The position numbers and the translations under genes are program-made. Under the pieces are notes generated by a model, which worked only from the letters and a program-made list of their open reading frames with translations, made no database searches and was not told where the DNA came from. Of a stretch of 64,000 nt of DNA, positions 26,894 through 41,200 are shown one piece after another (position 1 is the stretch's first letter; every line of letters begins with the position of its first letter). This DNA is from Cladocopium goreaui (taxonomy: Eukaryota; Sar; Dinophyceae; Suessiales; Symbiodiniaceae): the NCBI GenBank assembly GCA_947184155.2, contig CAMXCT020006648.1, positions 124,001-188,000 of the forward strand, given 5' to 3'.

Positions 26894-29800
26894 GTACACA
26901 TAATATATATATATATGTATATACATATACATATACATGTACACATAATATATATATATATATATGTATATGTGTATGTGTACTTAGATTTATATGTACA
27001 CCGTCTCATGTGAATCATGGCAAACCCCTATAAATGGTCGATTGATTACCGGAGGGTGTATGTATTATTCCGCGGACACAACCTGCTGTTTTGTTTGGTG
27101 GAAACAGCTGACAGTCACAAGCCATACTTCTCAGCTCATGCTCTGTTCGATAGTAGTCCCTAGTGTTTCGTCATATCGGATTTGCTCAGAAGTAGTCCAC
27201 TTCCAACACAGATTCCCCATAGATCGCCATTTGGGTTTGTGAAATCATCAGCCTTGTACAACCATGTAGAATCCATATTCCTGCTGGTTAAGTGATTGTT
27301 GCCGCGAAACTCACAATTCTTTCTGGTTGTTTGCTCAATCCCCATGTTTGTTGATCAAATCCCTATGTTTGCTGGATAAATCAAATGTGTGTAAGTTTCA
27401 GCCACATTTGGGGGGGCTAAACCTCAAGTTTTGGTGGTTTTAGCACCCCTGTTCATTGGTTCAATCTCGTGGTTTCTGAGTGAAAAAGCGTTAACCCCCC
27501 CGTGTTCTGCCTGCCATGTCACGGCCGATGATGAAGTGAGTGGCGCCATAGTTCCTGCAACCCCCAATGCGGGATGGTTTTTAGCACCACTGGTGGGACA
27601 TTTTCGCTGCTACATGATACTATTTACCATGATGTTTACGCTGGTTGGTGGTTTTAACCATCTTGAAAAATATGAGTTCGTCAATGGGAAGGATTATCCC
27701 ATATATGAAATGGAAAATAAAAAATGTTCCAAACCACCAAAAAGATGATGTTTATGTGTTCGGATGGGATAAAGTCTACCCTCAATAGCCTGATGGTTGA
27801 ATATGGACTCAGGGACGATCCCAATTCACTCAAAATGACATGGTTTTGGTTGGGATTTTGGGGTGCTGAGAACATCACACCACAGTCTTCGAAGTTGGGT
27901 TCACCTAAACTTCATTGGCCAAACTGCTCCTTTGACGCTGAAACACGTTTCACACTAGATTCAAATCCCAAGTCTATAGAACCAGCAAACCACCCCACGG
28001 CTGCTGTCCATTCTGCGGATCATTTCCACATCGCCAAATGGCTGGATCGGTGGTTCATCCCACTTCGTAGGTGACAACCCTCCCTAAGCAGGCTTAGTCC
28101 ACTCTTCAACAATTCACCAGCACATGAACCTAAAATCCATTGAGCCGCCCAAAATCACTGCTCAGAGTTTTGGCCTCCGGGTCCCAATGGGCCCCCGGCT
28201 TTCGGATGATCATGTGCTGAATGGCTTCACGAGGACCCGCCTCGCAGAAAATGGACGGGGGAAATGATGGAGTTTGGCAGCTGGGGATGCTCGCATGTCC
28301 TGGGGGTTGACCTATATACCCTCCCCAGATGCTCCATGTATGGAATATTTACCAACATTTGCCCTAAAAATCACCCAAATGTAGGTAAATATACCATACA
28401 TGGAGTAATATGGAGTATATACCCTCCATAAAGAGAGGATAAGATCGGTATTTGACCCTGCAATGCTTCCCCCAAAATGACATCCATACCGCAAGGCCAA
28501 GTCGCAACTGGAGCTTCAAATCGGGGTGTGCCCCAAATCATCCAAAATTACCATCTGGTTCTTTAACATAGCCATGGAAAATGGCCCATTTATAGATGGT
28601 TTACCTATTAAAAATATTTAAAAATGGTGACTTTCCATGGCTATGTTAAGTAACCAGAGGCTGGATCAATTTAGAATTGAAACCCATGGTGACTTGGGGA
28701 TCCCCCATTTTAAAGAAAGCCCCAATTAGACATGGAGCTCCACCCGCAATGGAGTTAGGGGTTAAATCCCGTCCTGGAGCCAGTACCAGCACCGTCCCAC
28801 CACTGGTTGGCACAAGTTGCCACCCACATTCCCCTGGGGTCCAATCCATCTTCATGCTGTAAGGCCTCAAATGAGGCTGCTGGGCGTCCAGAGCAGTCAC
28901 ACGTGGCAACACGTGGAAGCCGAAATTCGTGGGGATCAAAACCAATGATTTGCCAACATGAGTCTGATGTAACGAACAAACATGGCTGGAGATGCTGATA
29001 TTGACATACCACCAGTCACTCCTGGTCATGGTCTCCGAAAGAAAATATCATGGAACAAACATGAACAAACCAAGAAAAATATGTTGGGTCCATGTGTTCA
29101 TTGTGTGTGAAAACCGTTGTTGATCTTTGTTCATGCTGGGTGTATGGTGATGTCATGTTTGTCACTGCTTTTTGGTTTTCAAGATCTTTCAAGATGGTAT
29201 CCACCCAAAGTGGGGTAAAACAACAATAAACCATCCACCAAATCACCATACATGGGTGCTATAAACCATTCCCAAATGGGTGGTTTATTATTGGTTTACC
29301 CATTGTATCACTATTAATCCCTAGTATTAATCACGACTTACCGTTATTATTCACTATTATTCACTATGAATCACTATTATTCACTATTAATCACTACTAA
29401 CCATTATTATTCACTATTAATCGCTATTAATCACTATTGGATCTGTCTCCATGACGGGGCCACCCGACAGGTAGGCCCATCTGAACATGGGGAACTCCTG
29501 CTTAGTCTCCTCCTTCAGAGCCTGCGACGCGCAAAAAAAAAAGCGTGGTTCCTAAATGGGATATTAAAAGATGCAGCCAAACATAGGGATTGATTGCTTA
29601 TAATAGCTTTAGTCCTGTGTGTATATATGATTATAAATGTATATATTTATAGATACATATATGAACTCATCAGAAAATATTGAAGCAGATCAGTGAACTC
29701 CTTGGCGCAGAAATTTCCGTCGTGCCGCAGATCAGTGGCGCAGATAGCATCATATATACAGTAGATATATATCATAAATAAGCCATGAAAAAATGCCTAA

Positions 29801-32800
29801 AATATCACCATTTTGGAAATGTCGAATGTTCAAAATATAATGTCCTCTCTTGAGACTTTGAGATGATGGTCATGGATTTTCCGATTGTCCAATTTTCACA
29901 TCACCACTGTCCCTAATGTCTGTCAGAAATCTGTGGTGTTTCATTCATGGTGACAGGCTGACAGAGTTGATCCATCATTTTCCCCGACCGAAATTCAGAC
30001 AGTTTGGGGATCTCCCCTATAGACAAACCCAAATATCATGTAATTGTATGTAATTGTCTCATATCCCAGATTATCTCATTTGATACAGTATCCCATACAA
30101 TGATAGTCAAATCAATCACCATTAAAAAGAATATAAATACCCATTGTTGACAATTATAACCCAATTCTTGCCAGTTCAATCCGCATAACTTCTAAGCCCA
30201 TATAAAACCCCACTACTATCCCACTATTGATAGTCAAACCTAACTAACAACATTCATATCACGTTTTCGTCATCGTTTCTCCCATCATTTCACGACCGCA
30301 CCGGGGTTGTGGCGAGGCTGACGTACCTCGTAGGTCTGGATACGAACCAAGCCGTCGATATCGCCCGGCTGAGTGGGGCCACAGGTAGGGTGCACCAACC
30401 TCGAAGCAGGCGATGATCGATAGGCCGCCCAATGGTGAATGGGAAACGTTGAACGGAAGATGCACTTCAATAAACTGGTGTTTAAGTAACTACGGGAATA
30501 GTATACTGGGTTCGCATTGAGGAACACAGCGGCCAAAAACTGACCATAAACTGTACAAAGTCAGTAGCCCAGTGAATGGGGAATTGTCGAACGGATTTTC
30601 CAGTTGTTCAATGGTTGGATGAACGCAAAAAGAATGGTTTCCTGCTAAGGTTTCCTTCACAGGATTGACCCTTGGACTGTTGGAAGTCTCATGGAAAGTT
30701 AAGGAGTGCTCTTGAGAGCCTTGGGATGTGTCGCGCAGTGGTCATGAATGTGAATGTCAACATTCATATTCATACATCGAAATTGAGTATATGTATACAT
30801 ATATGATCATATATAAGTCCATATAAATATACATATATGAATATACATACAGTATATGAGTATGCATTTAAGTACATGTATGATATGAGTATATAATAAT
30901 ATAATATCTTTGTATATTTATGTTGATATTCTTCAAGAAATGACACACGCAGAGGGGTGAACAGGAACCACCTATGCTACACCAGAAGATCGAATGACTC
31001 AGCTCCCCAGCAGGATGGAGTCTTTGACATCCTTCTGAGCCTCAGGGACTGCTCTAGAAACGAGGACACAATGAATGGACACAATCATATATACATATTG
31101 TATTTAATGTGAAGTCAGGATTAATCAACCCCTCCCGATTAATCAACCTCCACTGCACCCCAAAAAAAATGTAATTTAAAAACAGGTGGTCCCCCCGGAT
31201 TAATAAACACTTTGGCCTACCCCCGATTAATCAACCCCCTGTGCTGAAATCCATTTTTTTATCCAGCAATTTTTATTCCCAATTCTATTTATTTCCAATT
31301 GTTGTTTACCTTTTTTTTATCATCATTGTTATACTTAAGGTTTAAGTTGATCATTGAAAATTTCAAAAAACAACTATTCCCCAAATGGTCGATTTCTAAT
31401 CAAATTCTCTATAAAAATCAGTTTGGATAGCTCCCAAAGGGTACCCCCCATGAGCCCATGTCCCCCATTAATAATAATCAGGGTTTGCCCCTGATTAATC
31501 AACCACCATGTCCCTAATGTTTTTTCTTTGGATTTGCCTATTCATTCCCAATGTCCCCCATAGCTTTCAGCCAATTGACGTAAGCCATATCCAGAGGCCG
31601 TTTATTAAGGGGTGCTTAAGGGGGGGACCTACAAGGTAGAGTTCTGACCTTCTGGGGGGGGGTTATTAATCCGGTGTTGGCATTATATATATATAGTGTA
31701 TATAATGACAAGCTCCGTAAGAGTTTAGTATTTTGTTTTGCAGATGCGTTTTGTTTGCTGTATTTCATCATACATTCAAGTGAATTGACAAAAAAAGTTC
31801 TCCGTTCTGGTGGTATACTCGATTCGAGAATTGTGGCAATGCGTGTCCGGACGTGGTTCGACGCTGATAGGCTGATACGTTGAGTAGCTGATAAAGTTAC
31901 AACCTTGCAAGGGTTGTACGCTGATAACTGATACGCTGGTACACTGGCACGCTATTCAGAGGATTCCCTCAATCCGGCCTGGCAATCTTGCCCATAGCAA
32001 ACAGTGATGTTCTGTTCAACAGCAAATACATAACAAAAACAAATTAGATATGTTAGTTTGATTCATAACAAAATAAAGTACAATAAGTACAATAACATAG
32101 GACTTCATAGGAATCTGACTCTAAATCCAAATGTGGTCCCATCCTGAGTCTGCTGAGTCCCAGACGCAAACCAACAGCTCAAAGTGAGCACGGTGGATAG
32201 GGTTGCGGTTCTGGAAAGCGACCTGGAAACATCGGGCGGTTAAAACACCAAAAAAACCGCTTGAGTCTGCGGGAGACTCTAGCTGATTTTTGTTGGCTCT
32301 GCACCCCGAGAACTTAAGTTTATACTGGGTTTATTACTTAATCCTGCTGAATTGGGCTATGATGAGGTTCTATATCCCCTCTGGTAATTGAACGTAGCTA
32401 TTGAAAATGGCCATTGAGTTCGTTGATTTATCCATTAAAAATGGTGATTTTCCATAGTTATATATATATATACAATTATCTGGGTAAATTATAATAATTC
32501 ACTAACCTGAATTAAGGCCATTTGGGGAATATAATGTTAGTTTACCACAGGGTATATAATGTAACTAAACTGGTACAGTAGTATGACTGGTGGCCAAATA
32601 CCTGTTCCACTGAGGCTAAGGACCACCTGCTTGCCGTCCGGCAGCTGCGATCGCACCTGGAGCTGATGAAAAAGAAATATGTGGGAGATCCACAAAAAAT
32701 AATTGAATGACATGGAATATCATCAAGATTAATCAAGTATATACCCTCTGGTAAACTAACATAGCTATGGAACATCACCATTTTTAATGGGAAAATCCAA

Positions 32801-34927
32801 AATCAACTATTAATGGCCATTTTCAATAGCTACGTTAAATTACCAGAGGGTATAGAATAAGAATAATCACCAACCAATAGTCATGACTGTGGAACGATGA
32901 TTTTTCTCTGGATTACGGAGTATTTTTTTTGGAGTATATCATTTAGCGCAGGCAGCCTGAAGCTCTCCGCACCATGTGTATGAAGTAGACTAGCCACCAT
33001 CCTTTGCATGACATGTTTAGTCCAGCCAGTCACCTCATGTGTTTAAAATCGGGCAACTTCAGTGAAATGAACGGAATGAATGCGGCCCCAATTATCCCGG
33101 CATTACAATCTATTTTACAAAATGTCAGAAATCATCCCACGATCTGTCAAGCGGGTCAGTCTGCCAAGATTCAGGGCTTTCAAAACATGGGGTGTTCCCA
33201 TTCAGAATGACCACTTTCGAACGATTTTGGGGTGCAGTCCCAACGGGTACAACGAAAAACATCACCGAGAGATAGTGATCACCAAATTTGTTATAATGTG
33301 ATATCTTGTGATCAATTTCTACTGTCTAAGACATTCTAAACGCTACCTAGACCCTTTTACTCCATCAAAACTTAAAAGATGAAAAAGTTGGTAGAAGAAC
33401 CAACATTATGGGTTGAAAATTGCTAAAAATTCAAATCTTTATGGGGAATTATGGGGAATTATGGTGACACATGGAGGGTCTAGATACGGTCCGTCCACGG
33501 ACGAGTGCGCCTCTGCGGGAGTCTGAGTGGTGTATCCAAACTTGGGCAAGGTCAAACCGTGGATCCTCACGGTGCAAAGTTCCAAAGGCGTTTTAGATGT
33601 TGGAAGCCACAGACTGAACTGTTGAATGGTTAAAGATTGTGAATCAAATCAAAAATCAAAGTGCTTTTTGGTCAACTCCCCCAAGTCTCTGGTTATCTAA
33701 TATCTGGCTTTTCTATGCTTTTCTGTCAAACATGGGGGGACTAAGGGACCCACAGAACTGGTCATTCTTAGAGGATTAACGTTACTCTGAGCCATCGCCT
33801 CATTTCTTCTGGGTTGCTGAAGTATTTTTTTCAGCCTCCAATGCTCAGCAAATACACAAACTTGAAGTTCGAACCATCCTGTTAGATCATACTAGTATAT
33901 CCAAATCTACAGTAAGTCCTGCCACACCAGTGTATTGCCAAACACATCTTCCCATGCTTAGCGGTACAGTAGTGTCAAGCTACACCAAAATGTCACCACA
34001 TCTGGCGGCCTGCCGCCCACGTAGTACTTGCCTCAGTACCGGAGAGAATCAACACATATCAAGACATAAGTCGGTCTTCTGATGAATGATCAATAGCTCA
34101 CCTCAATTCAGATTGACGTTGAAAACAACACAACTGAGAGGAATGAGGGAGTGTACCATATACAGATACACAATAAAAGACCCCTGAATACGATATGTGA
34201 TCCTGAATACAGTACGCGTTTTTTTTCTGGTCAAATCACTGAATGACTCCAAATTACACCATGAGGTTGCTGTACTTGGAGTAATCCATTAGCTTATCAT
34301 CATTCAATTTCAGGCTTTGAGGGGGAACAAACCAATAAACTTCAATAAAGCATCATAAATCATCGAAAAACACCATCAACCGTTTTCCTGCTTCAAAATC
34401 CACTCATGTTCCCATCTTACCACAAGAAACCATGCGGATTTTATCCCGCTATTGTATGAAGTACTTGGGGGGTGCAGTTGAGATTTTGAATGTGTAGAAC
34501 CATGGCTACAACTGTCAAAAGTTGGGATATAACCCCTACAATGGTTATGATCCCTCCCCCCCAATATTAAACACCCCCAAACAATGGTTTCGTATGGGAA
34601 TTATATTGTATTGCATATAAAGTACAAGTATTTGGGGCCATAGAACGGGGTTGTTTAATATGAACGGCACTGAACTGGGGAATGGATTATATGAAATTAC
34701 ACAATTATTGTATATAATGTATATATATGTATATATATATAATGTATATATATATGTATTATATAATTGTTATATAATTATTGTATATAATGTATATGTA
34801 TATATATATATTATATATATGTATTATATAATTATTGTGAGTAATATATATATAACGTACACATATATATATATATGTGTATGCATGTAAGTAAGTATGT
34901 ATGTATGTATGTATGTTTGTCTGTCTG

Positions 34928-34958
<31 letters not shown>

Positions 34959-35143
34959 CTATGTATGTAACTATGTATGTAACTATGTATGTAACTATGT
35001 ATGTAACTATGTATGTAACTATGTATATACCTATGTATGTATGTTTGTCTGTCTGTTTGTCTGTCTGTCTGTTTGTTTGTTTGTTTGTTTGTTTGATTGA
35101 TTGTGTGTTTGTTTTTGTGTGTGTGTGTTTGTTTGTTTGTTTG

Positions 35144-35176
<33 letters not shown>

Positions 35177-35239
35177 CTGATTGATTGATTGATTGTGTGT
35201 GTGTTTGTTTGTTTGTTTGTTTGTTTGTTTGTTTGTGTT

Positions 35240-35282
<43 letters not shown>

Positions 35283-38200
35283 GTGTGTATGTATATGTAT
35301 ATGTATGTGTATGTGTATGTGTATGTGTGTATGTGTATGTGTATGTGTATGGTATGTGTATGGTATGTGTATGGTATGTGTATGTGTATGTGTATGTATG
35401 TGTATATGTATATGTATATGTAAATGCAAATTGTATATGTATATGTGTATATGTATGTATATATATATATATATGTGTACGTATGATTATATACCATCCA
35501 TTTGTCACCCCAACGGCAACGGCACCCCTTCTTCTACATCAACTTGACTTCAGCGCCGTCCAGTGGCCAATCTCCTGCACCAACGAAGCCACGGTAGGAT
35601 GCTCCAGGCCTCAATGACCGGAGGGAAAAAATGGGAGTTGAACGTCTTCAACATGTTGATAAATGTTAATAAATGTTCATCATGTGTGATTAAAAAAAAC
35701 ACGGATGATGTGTACCGGAAACTGCGTTTGAACCGAACCAAACTTGAGGTTTTGACATGGTTTGACCATGTTGGACCAAAATGAACGAGGCCATAACATG
35801 CCAAAAAGAATCAAAAGGCCGGATTTCAGCAACAGAAATGTGCATCCTGCCACCATGCTCCACTTAGTATATTTCGAATTTGTTTCCTCCTCGATGATTC
35901 CTATGTTTTCCTCTGGCAAATGAGAAAGTCTCGTTCCGTTCATGCATAAAGTGAATACATGTGATTGTCAAAAAATGTATGATGTTCTGAGCCAGCATTG
36001 ATAAGCCCTACAACAACAACGAGAACAGCAACAACAAAAACCAACAGTAACAAGAATAACAGTATTTCAGTTCGCAACTTCAGGTAGGAGTTGAGCCCGT
36101 GTATAGCACAGCAGAAGCTTGTGGATGGACCCCTGAACTCCTTTGGCTATACATCAATGTACAGTGTAACAACCCACAATGACCAGACTCGGGGATGCAT
36201 CCGAATTAGAAAGCGGTTTTCACGAGCCACATTCTTCACTGGGGTATATATATATAATAAATAATAAATAATAAATAATAAATAATGCATAATACATAAT
36301 ACATAATACAAAATATATAATATATAATATATAACATATAATATATAATATATATAATATATAACAAATAATATATAATTCGAATGTTAGATTTCACATT
36401 CCCGCTCCAGCTCAAAGGTACGTGTCTCCCTCAAAAAAAAGCTTTTCCCTAGATCTAGTATATTACATGGTTGGGATTGCATAGGTGTATATATATATGA
36501 TGAATCTCAAAGCTACCTTGCTGGCTCACTGCCTCCTTGCTAGCTCAAAGCTCAAAGCTACCTTGCTGGCTCAGTGCCACGTAGCTGGCTCAGTGCCACG
36601 TAGCTGGCTCAATGCCACGTAGCTGGCTCAGCGCTTCGTAGCTGGCTCAGCGCCTCGTAGCTGGCTCAATTTTTTTAGCGGAAAAAAAAAAAAACTCGCA
36701 GAAATTGAGCCGGCTACATGCCCTTGAGCCGGCTCGCCAATGCGTCATGAACCCGGCCAATACATAGCTAGTATTCGTTTTGATGCTCTCACATTCGTCC
36801 GCCAGCTCAACGTGACGTAGCTGGCTCAATTTCTGCGAGGTTTTTTTTTTTTTTCGCTAAAAAAATTGAGCCAGCTCGATGCCATTGAGCTAGCTCGATG
36901 CCCCTGAGCCAGCTACGTGGCATTGAGCGAGCTCGATGGTGCTGAGCCAGCTCGTTGCAGTTGAGCGAGCTCGCAGAAACTTCCCAATCTGTTAAATTGC
37001 ATTAAATTGCCAGGTTCAATCCCCACTGATTACTTTAGTACTAGATATGGTACCTCTGAAAAAGCCCAAGGTGACTGTCAAAACATACCCCTGATGAAAT
37101 TGAGCCAGCTACATGTTTTGAGCTAGATCGAAAAAATGGAAGATTGGGAATTCCAACATTCAAATAATATATAATATATAATACATATTATATTATAAAT
37201 AATTCATAATATATGTAAAATGTAGTATATAATGTATAATATATAATATGTAATATGTAATATATAATATGTAATATGTAATATATAATATGTAATGTAG
37301 AATTTATAATATGTAATATAGAATTTATAATATGTAATATATAATATATTATATATAGTATATAATATGTAATATATAATATATAATATATAATATGTAA
37401 TATATAATATATAATCTATAATATGTAATATATAATATGTAATATATAATATATAATATTTAATATATAATATGTAATACATAATATATAATATGTAATA
37501 TGTAATATATAATATATAATATGTAATATATAATATGTAATATTTAATATATAGTATATAATATCTAATATGTAATATGTAATATATAATATGTAATATA
37601 TAATATATAATATATAATATGTAATATATAATGTGTAATATACAATATATATGATATAGAATATGTAATATGTAATATATAGTATATAATATGTAATATA
37701 TATTATATATGATATATAATATATAATATGTAATATATAATATATAGTATGTAATATATATTATATATGATATATAATATATAATATGTAATATATAATA
37801 TATAGTATGTAATATATATTATATATGATATATAATATATAATATGTAATATATAATATCTAATATGTAATATATAATATATAATATGTAATATATATAT
37901 ATTATATTATATCTAATATGTAATATGTAATATATAATATGTAATATATAATATATAATATGTAATATATAATATACCACACGTAAGTGGCTTCTGATAT
38001 GGCTTTCACTGTGATGCCCCTTGGATCATCTCCCACAGGCCCCGACTGGTGGTGCCATAGCACTCCTTGGCCTCAACAACCTGCCGCGCAGGAAGAAATG
38101 CTGGATTTCGCAGTGGATTTCATATCGAAATAACATATAGAAGGAAAAAAAGGTATAGAAATACTGGGTTTCAGCAGAAAAACATCAGCCACTGGCTGGT

Positions 38201-41200
38201 TTTGTCATGTTTTAGCACCATTTTCTTTGAAACCTGGGATTTTCCCCATTGTTTACAGTAGGATCAAAGGCCTGGGGAGCCTATGGTTTGGTAGTCGGAT
38301 GTTCATTTCCCAAAAATTCTGATGTTAATGACAAATGGTATTAAAATGTTGTTAAATCTCGAGAATTAAATGACTCATTCTTCGGATCACCAACAATAAC
38401 GGCGTTGCATGACATGACAAATGCTGAACGAAACCGAGACAAACAAATGGAATTGGACTGAACAGCAGGGCGCTGTTCAAGCTGATCAGCTTGAGCTCTG
38501 AAAATTTCAAGTCCTCACTTTCCAGTGAATAGAGTGGGGATCGAAATTGGGTAACCCCATAACAATTCAAACCATGAGACCCAACATCCTCTTATATAAA
38601 TATAATATATATATATAAATATATTATGTATTCTAGAAAGGACCCAAAAAACGGAAAAAAACGGGATCGTTTCCTACTCCATTGGATCTTCTGTTTTTTT
38701 CCAAGATCCCATTTTTTACAGAAAGAAATCAGCCCATTTACGGCAACATATCCAACAAGCGTGTCTCTCGCACCTTGTTTGGCTGCCAAATGGACGAGGC
38801 CTGCACGGAGCTAAACGTAGGGTGGCTGGATGAGTTGCTGGGGGTTGCTGGGATGATTATTAATAGTATTTAATAGTTATTGTGGATCATTCCCGAAAAT
38901 TCCCTACGTTTAGCACAAGTAAGTTTTCTTGGAATCAAAACCTGCTTTTGAGGCGCCCATTCCCAGAGCATTTTTGAAGCCTCGAGGACAGCCACGTTCT
39001 CACCCTTCCACTTCAAGAGCCTCAAGCGGCCACGACGTGGGGACGACCCAAGCCTGCGTGGTCACCAGGGAGAACCCATCCAATGGAGTTGAATAACGGT
39101 TCCATCCTATAATGTGACATAGGGGGCTGATCCCAAACTTTTTGAACCCATCAGTTTTCTATATATTCCCCATTTCTGCCGGTTGAACCTCTCCTTTTTC
39201 TTGGTTCACCAAGATTAGGAAACGCACGGCACGTGTCCAAGTAACAGCTTGTCGCTGGTCTTGATGCCATCAACCTGCCAAGATCCATTCGGTGATTCTG
39301 AAGATATCGTATGGTTCTTCTGGGTACCAAACATCATCGAAATGTTCAGCATCTTCCATTGCAGATTCGTTTCTCATCCCCAAAAAGATAGATTCAGATC
39401 ATGATAGATCTTAGTGATTTTTTTCCAAACATATAGAAATGTCGAAACTCTTAAGTCAGTAAATCCCCATGATTCCCCATGTTTTTGGTGATATTCACCG
39501 GCCTCGGGTAGGTCCAAGGTCACGGGCAAGCCGAAGAGCTGCTTCTCCGGCAGACGCATGTCCTGGCGAAGGCGTCTTTTCAAACGGCGGATTTCTGGTG
39601 GAAAATGTTCGGAGAACTGGTTGGTGGTTGGTGGTTGGTATACCTATTGGTAATAGTGGTTAATAGTGGTTAATAGTGGTTAATAGTGGTTAATAGTGGT
39701 TAATAGTGGATATAATCATATTGGCAATTGTTTACTGGTTGGTGGTTGGTTGAGCCCTACCCCTCTGAAAAATCATGGAGTGAGTGAAAGTCAGTTGGGA
39801 TGACATTCCATTCCCAAGATTTTCATGGAAAGTCATTCAAAATTCCATAAATTCCATGGTTCCAGTCACCAAATGATGAGAAAATGATGAGAAATGTGAA
39901 GTTCACTGAGTTGACCATCGAAAATAGATGAGTTGACCAAGTGAAATTTCCGAAAGGGCCGTAAAAACCAACCATACTTTGGCGGTATATACCATCTGGT
40001 AAATTAACATAGACCCTGAAAATAGCCTAGTTTTAATGGAAACTAATTTTCCAACCCCTATCTGCCAGGGCCTATGTTAATTTACCAGAGGGTACAATAT
40101 TTTGATTTAGATATGTGAGGTACCCTAAAATATAGGGAGATGGAAAAAAATGGATGTGTCATTCAAATATTGGGATATGGGCATGTCCGGGGTTTAGTTT
40201 CCTAACCCATGGTTGTTTCAATATGTGTTTAAGGTCAATGACTTTGATGAGGTGCCTTCCCTTCTGGTTGTGTGGAAAGTGGAATATCGATATTCTTGGA
40301 GTGTCTTGTGATTTAATCATATCAGGGATTTTGATTGACACACGGTTTAATGATATAACATGATATCGCCATTTAGCCGGCTTTCAGAAGTGGTTGCCTC
40401 TCCGCTCATACAAGTATAAAAGTTTGTATGCAATTTAAGTCTAGATTCTTTATACCCTCTGGTAAACGTTTACATAACTATGGAAAGATCCACCATTTTA
40501 TAGCTGGGTAAATCAACTATTTCTATGGGCCATGTTCAATGAGTAAATCCACTATAAACACCATTTTCAATGGGTAAATCAACTATTTCTATGGGCCATT
40601 TTCAATAGTTTTTTGTATGTTTACCAGATTTGTGACATCATCACGAAAACTGGCCTTCACCACTGAGTTGTAGGTGGTCTCATCCTGCAACAAGATTCGC
40701 CGTGCACGTGTGTTCCAAACGTAAAGCATGGGATTGACTGGTGACATCATAGTTCATACCAACCATTCAGAACATGATGTATCAATATGATATGAGTCAT
40801 GCCCCCCAAAAAAAAACATGATAAACATTCTTCTCGTGTAGCCGTCAACCGCGGGCCATGACGCCCGCAACTTGTACTCTGTGTGAAACAGCCATGGAAA
40901 GGGAACATTCACTATAAGAAAAATTATAGGACCGGATAACCCCACATGCTAACAACTTCTCCAGACTTAGACTGAGCACAGAAAAGCAACAAGGGAAGAG
41001 GAAGTATGAGAGTGATGGAGGGTGATGTATGTATGTATGTGCATGTACAGGTAGAGGCAATTTCTCAGTGAGTGAGTGAGTGAGTGAGTGAGTGAGTGAG
41101 TGAGTGAGTGGGTGAGTGGGTGGGTGAGTGAGTGAGAGTGAGTGAGAGTGAGTGAGAGTGAGTGAGGGTGAGTGAGGGTGAGTGAGGGTGAGTGAGGGTG

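Noticed and set aside
35100-35230. Dinoflagellate spliced-leader relics (TTTTGGCTCAAG) near repeats and exons
   Set aside because: Searched by eye near 54.4 kb and 23.8 kb and in the GGCTCA cluster at 36.5 kb; no convincing leader copy was found.
34759-35508. Minus-strand 249-codon Thr/His/Tyr/Gln/Ser frame
   Set aside because: Compound microsatellite.
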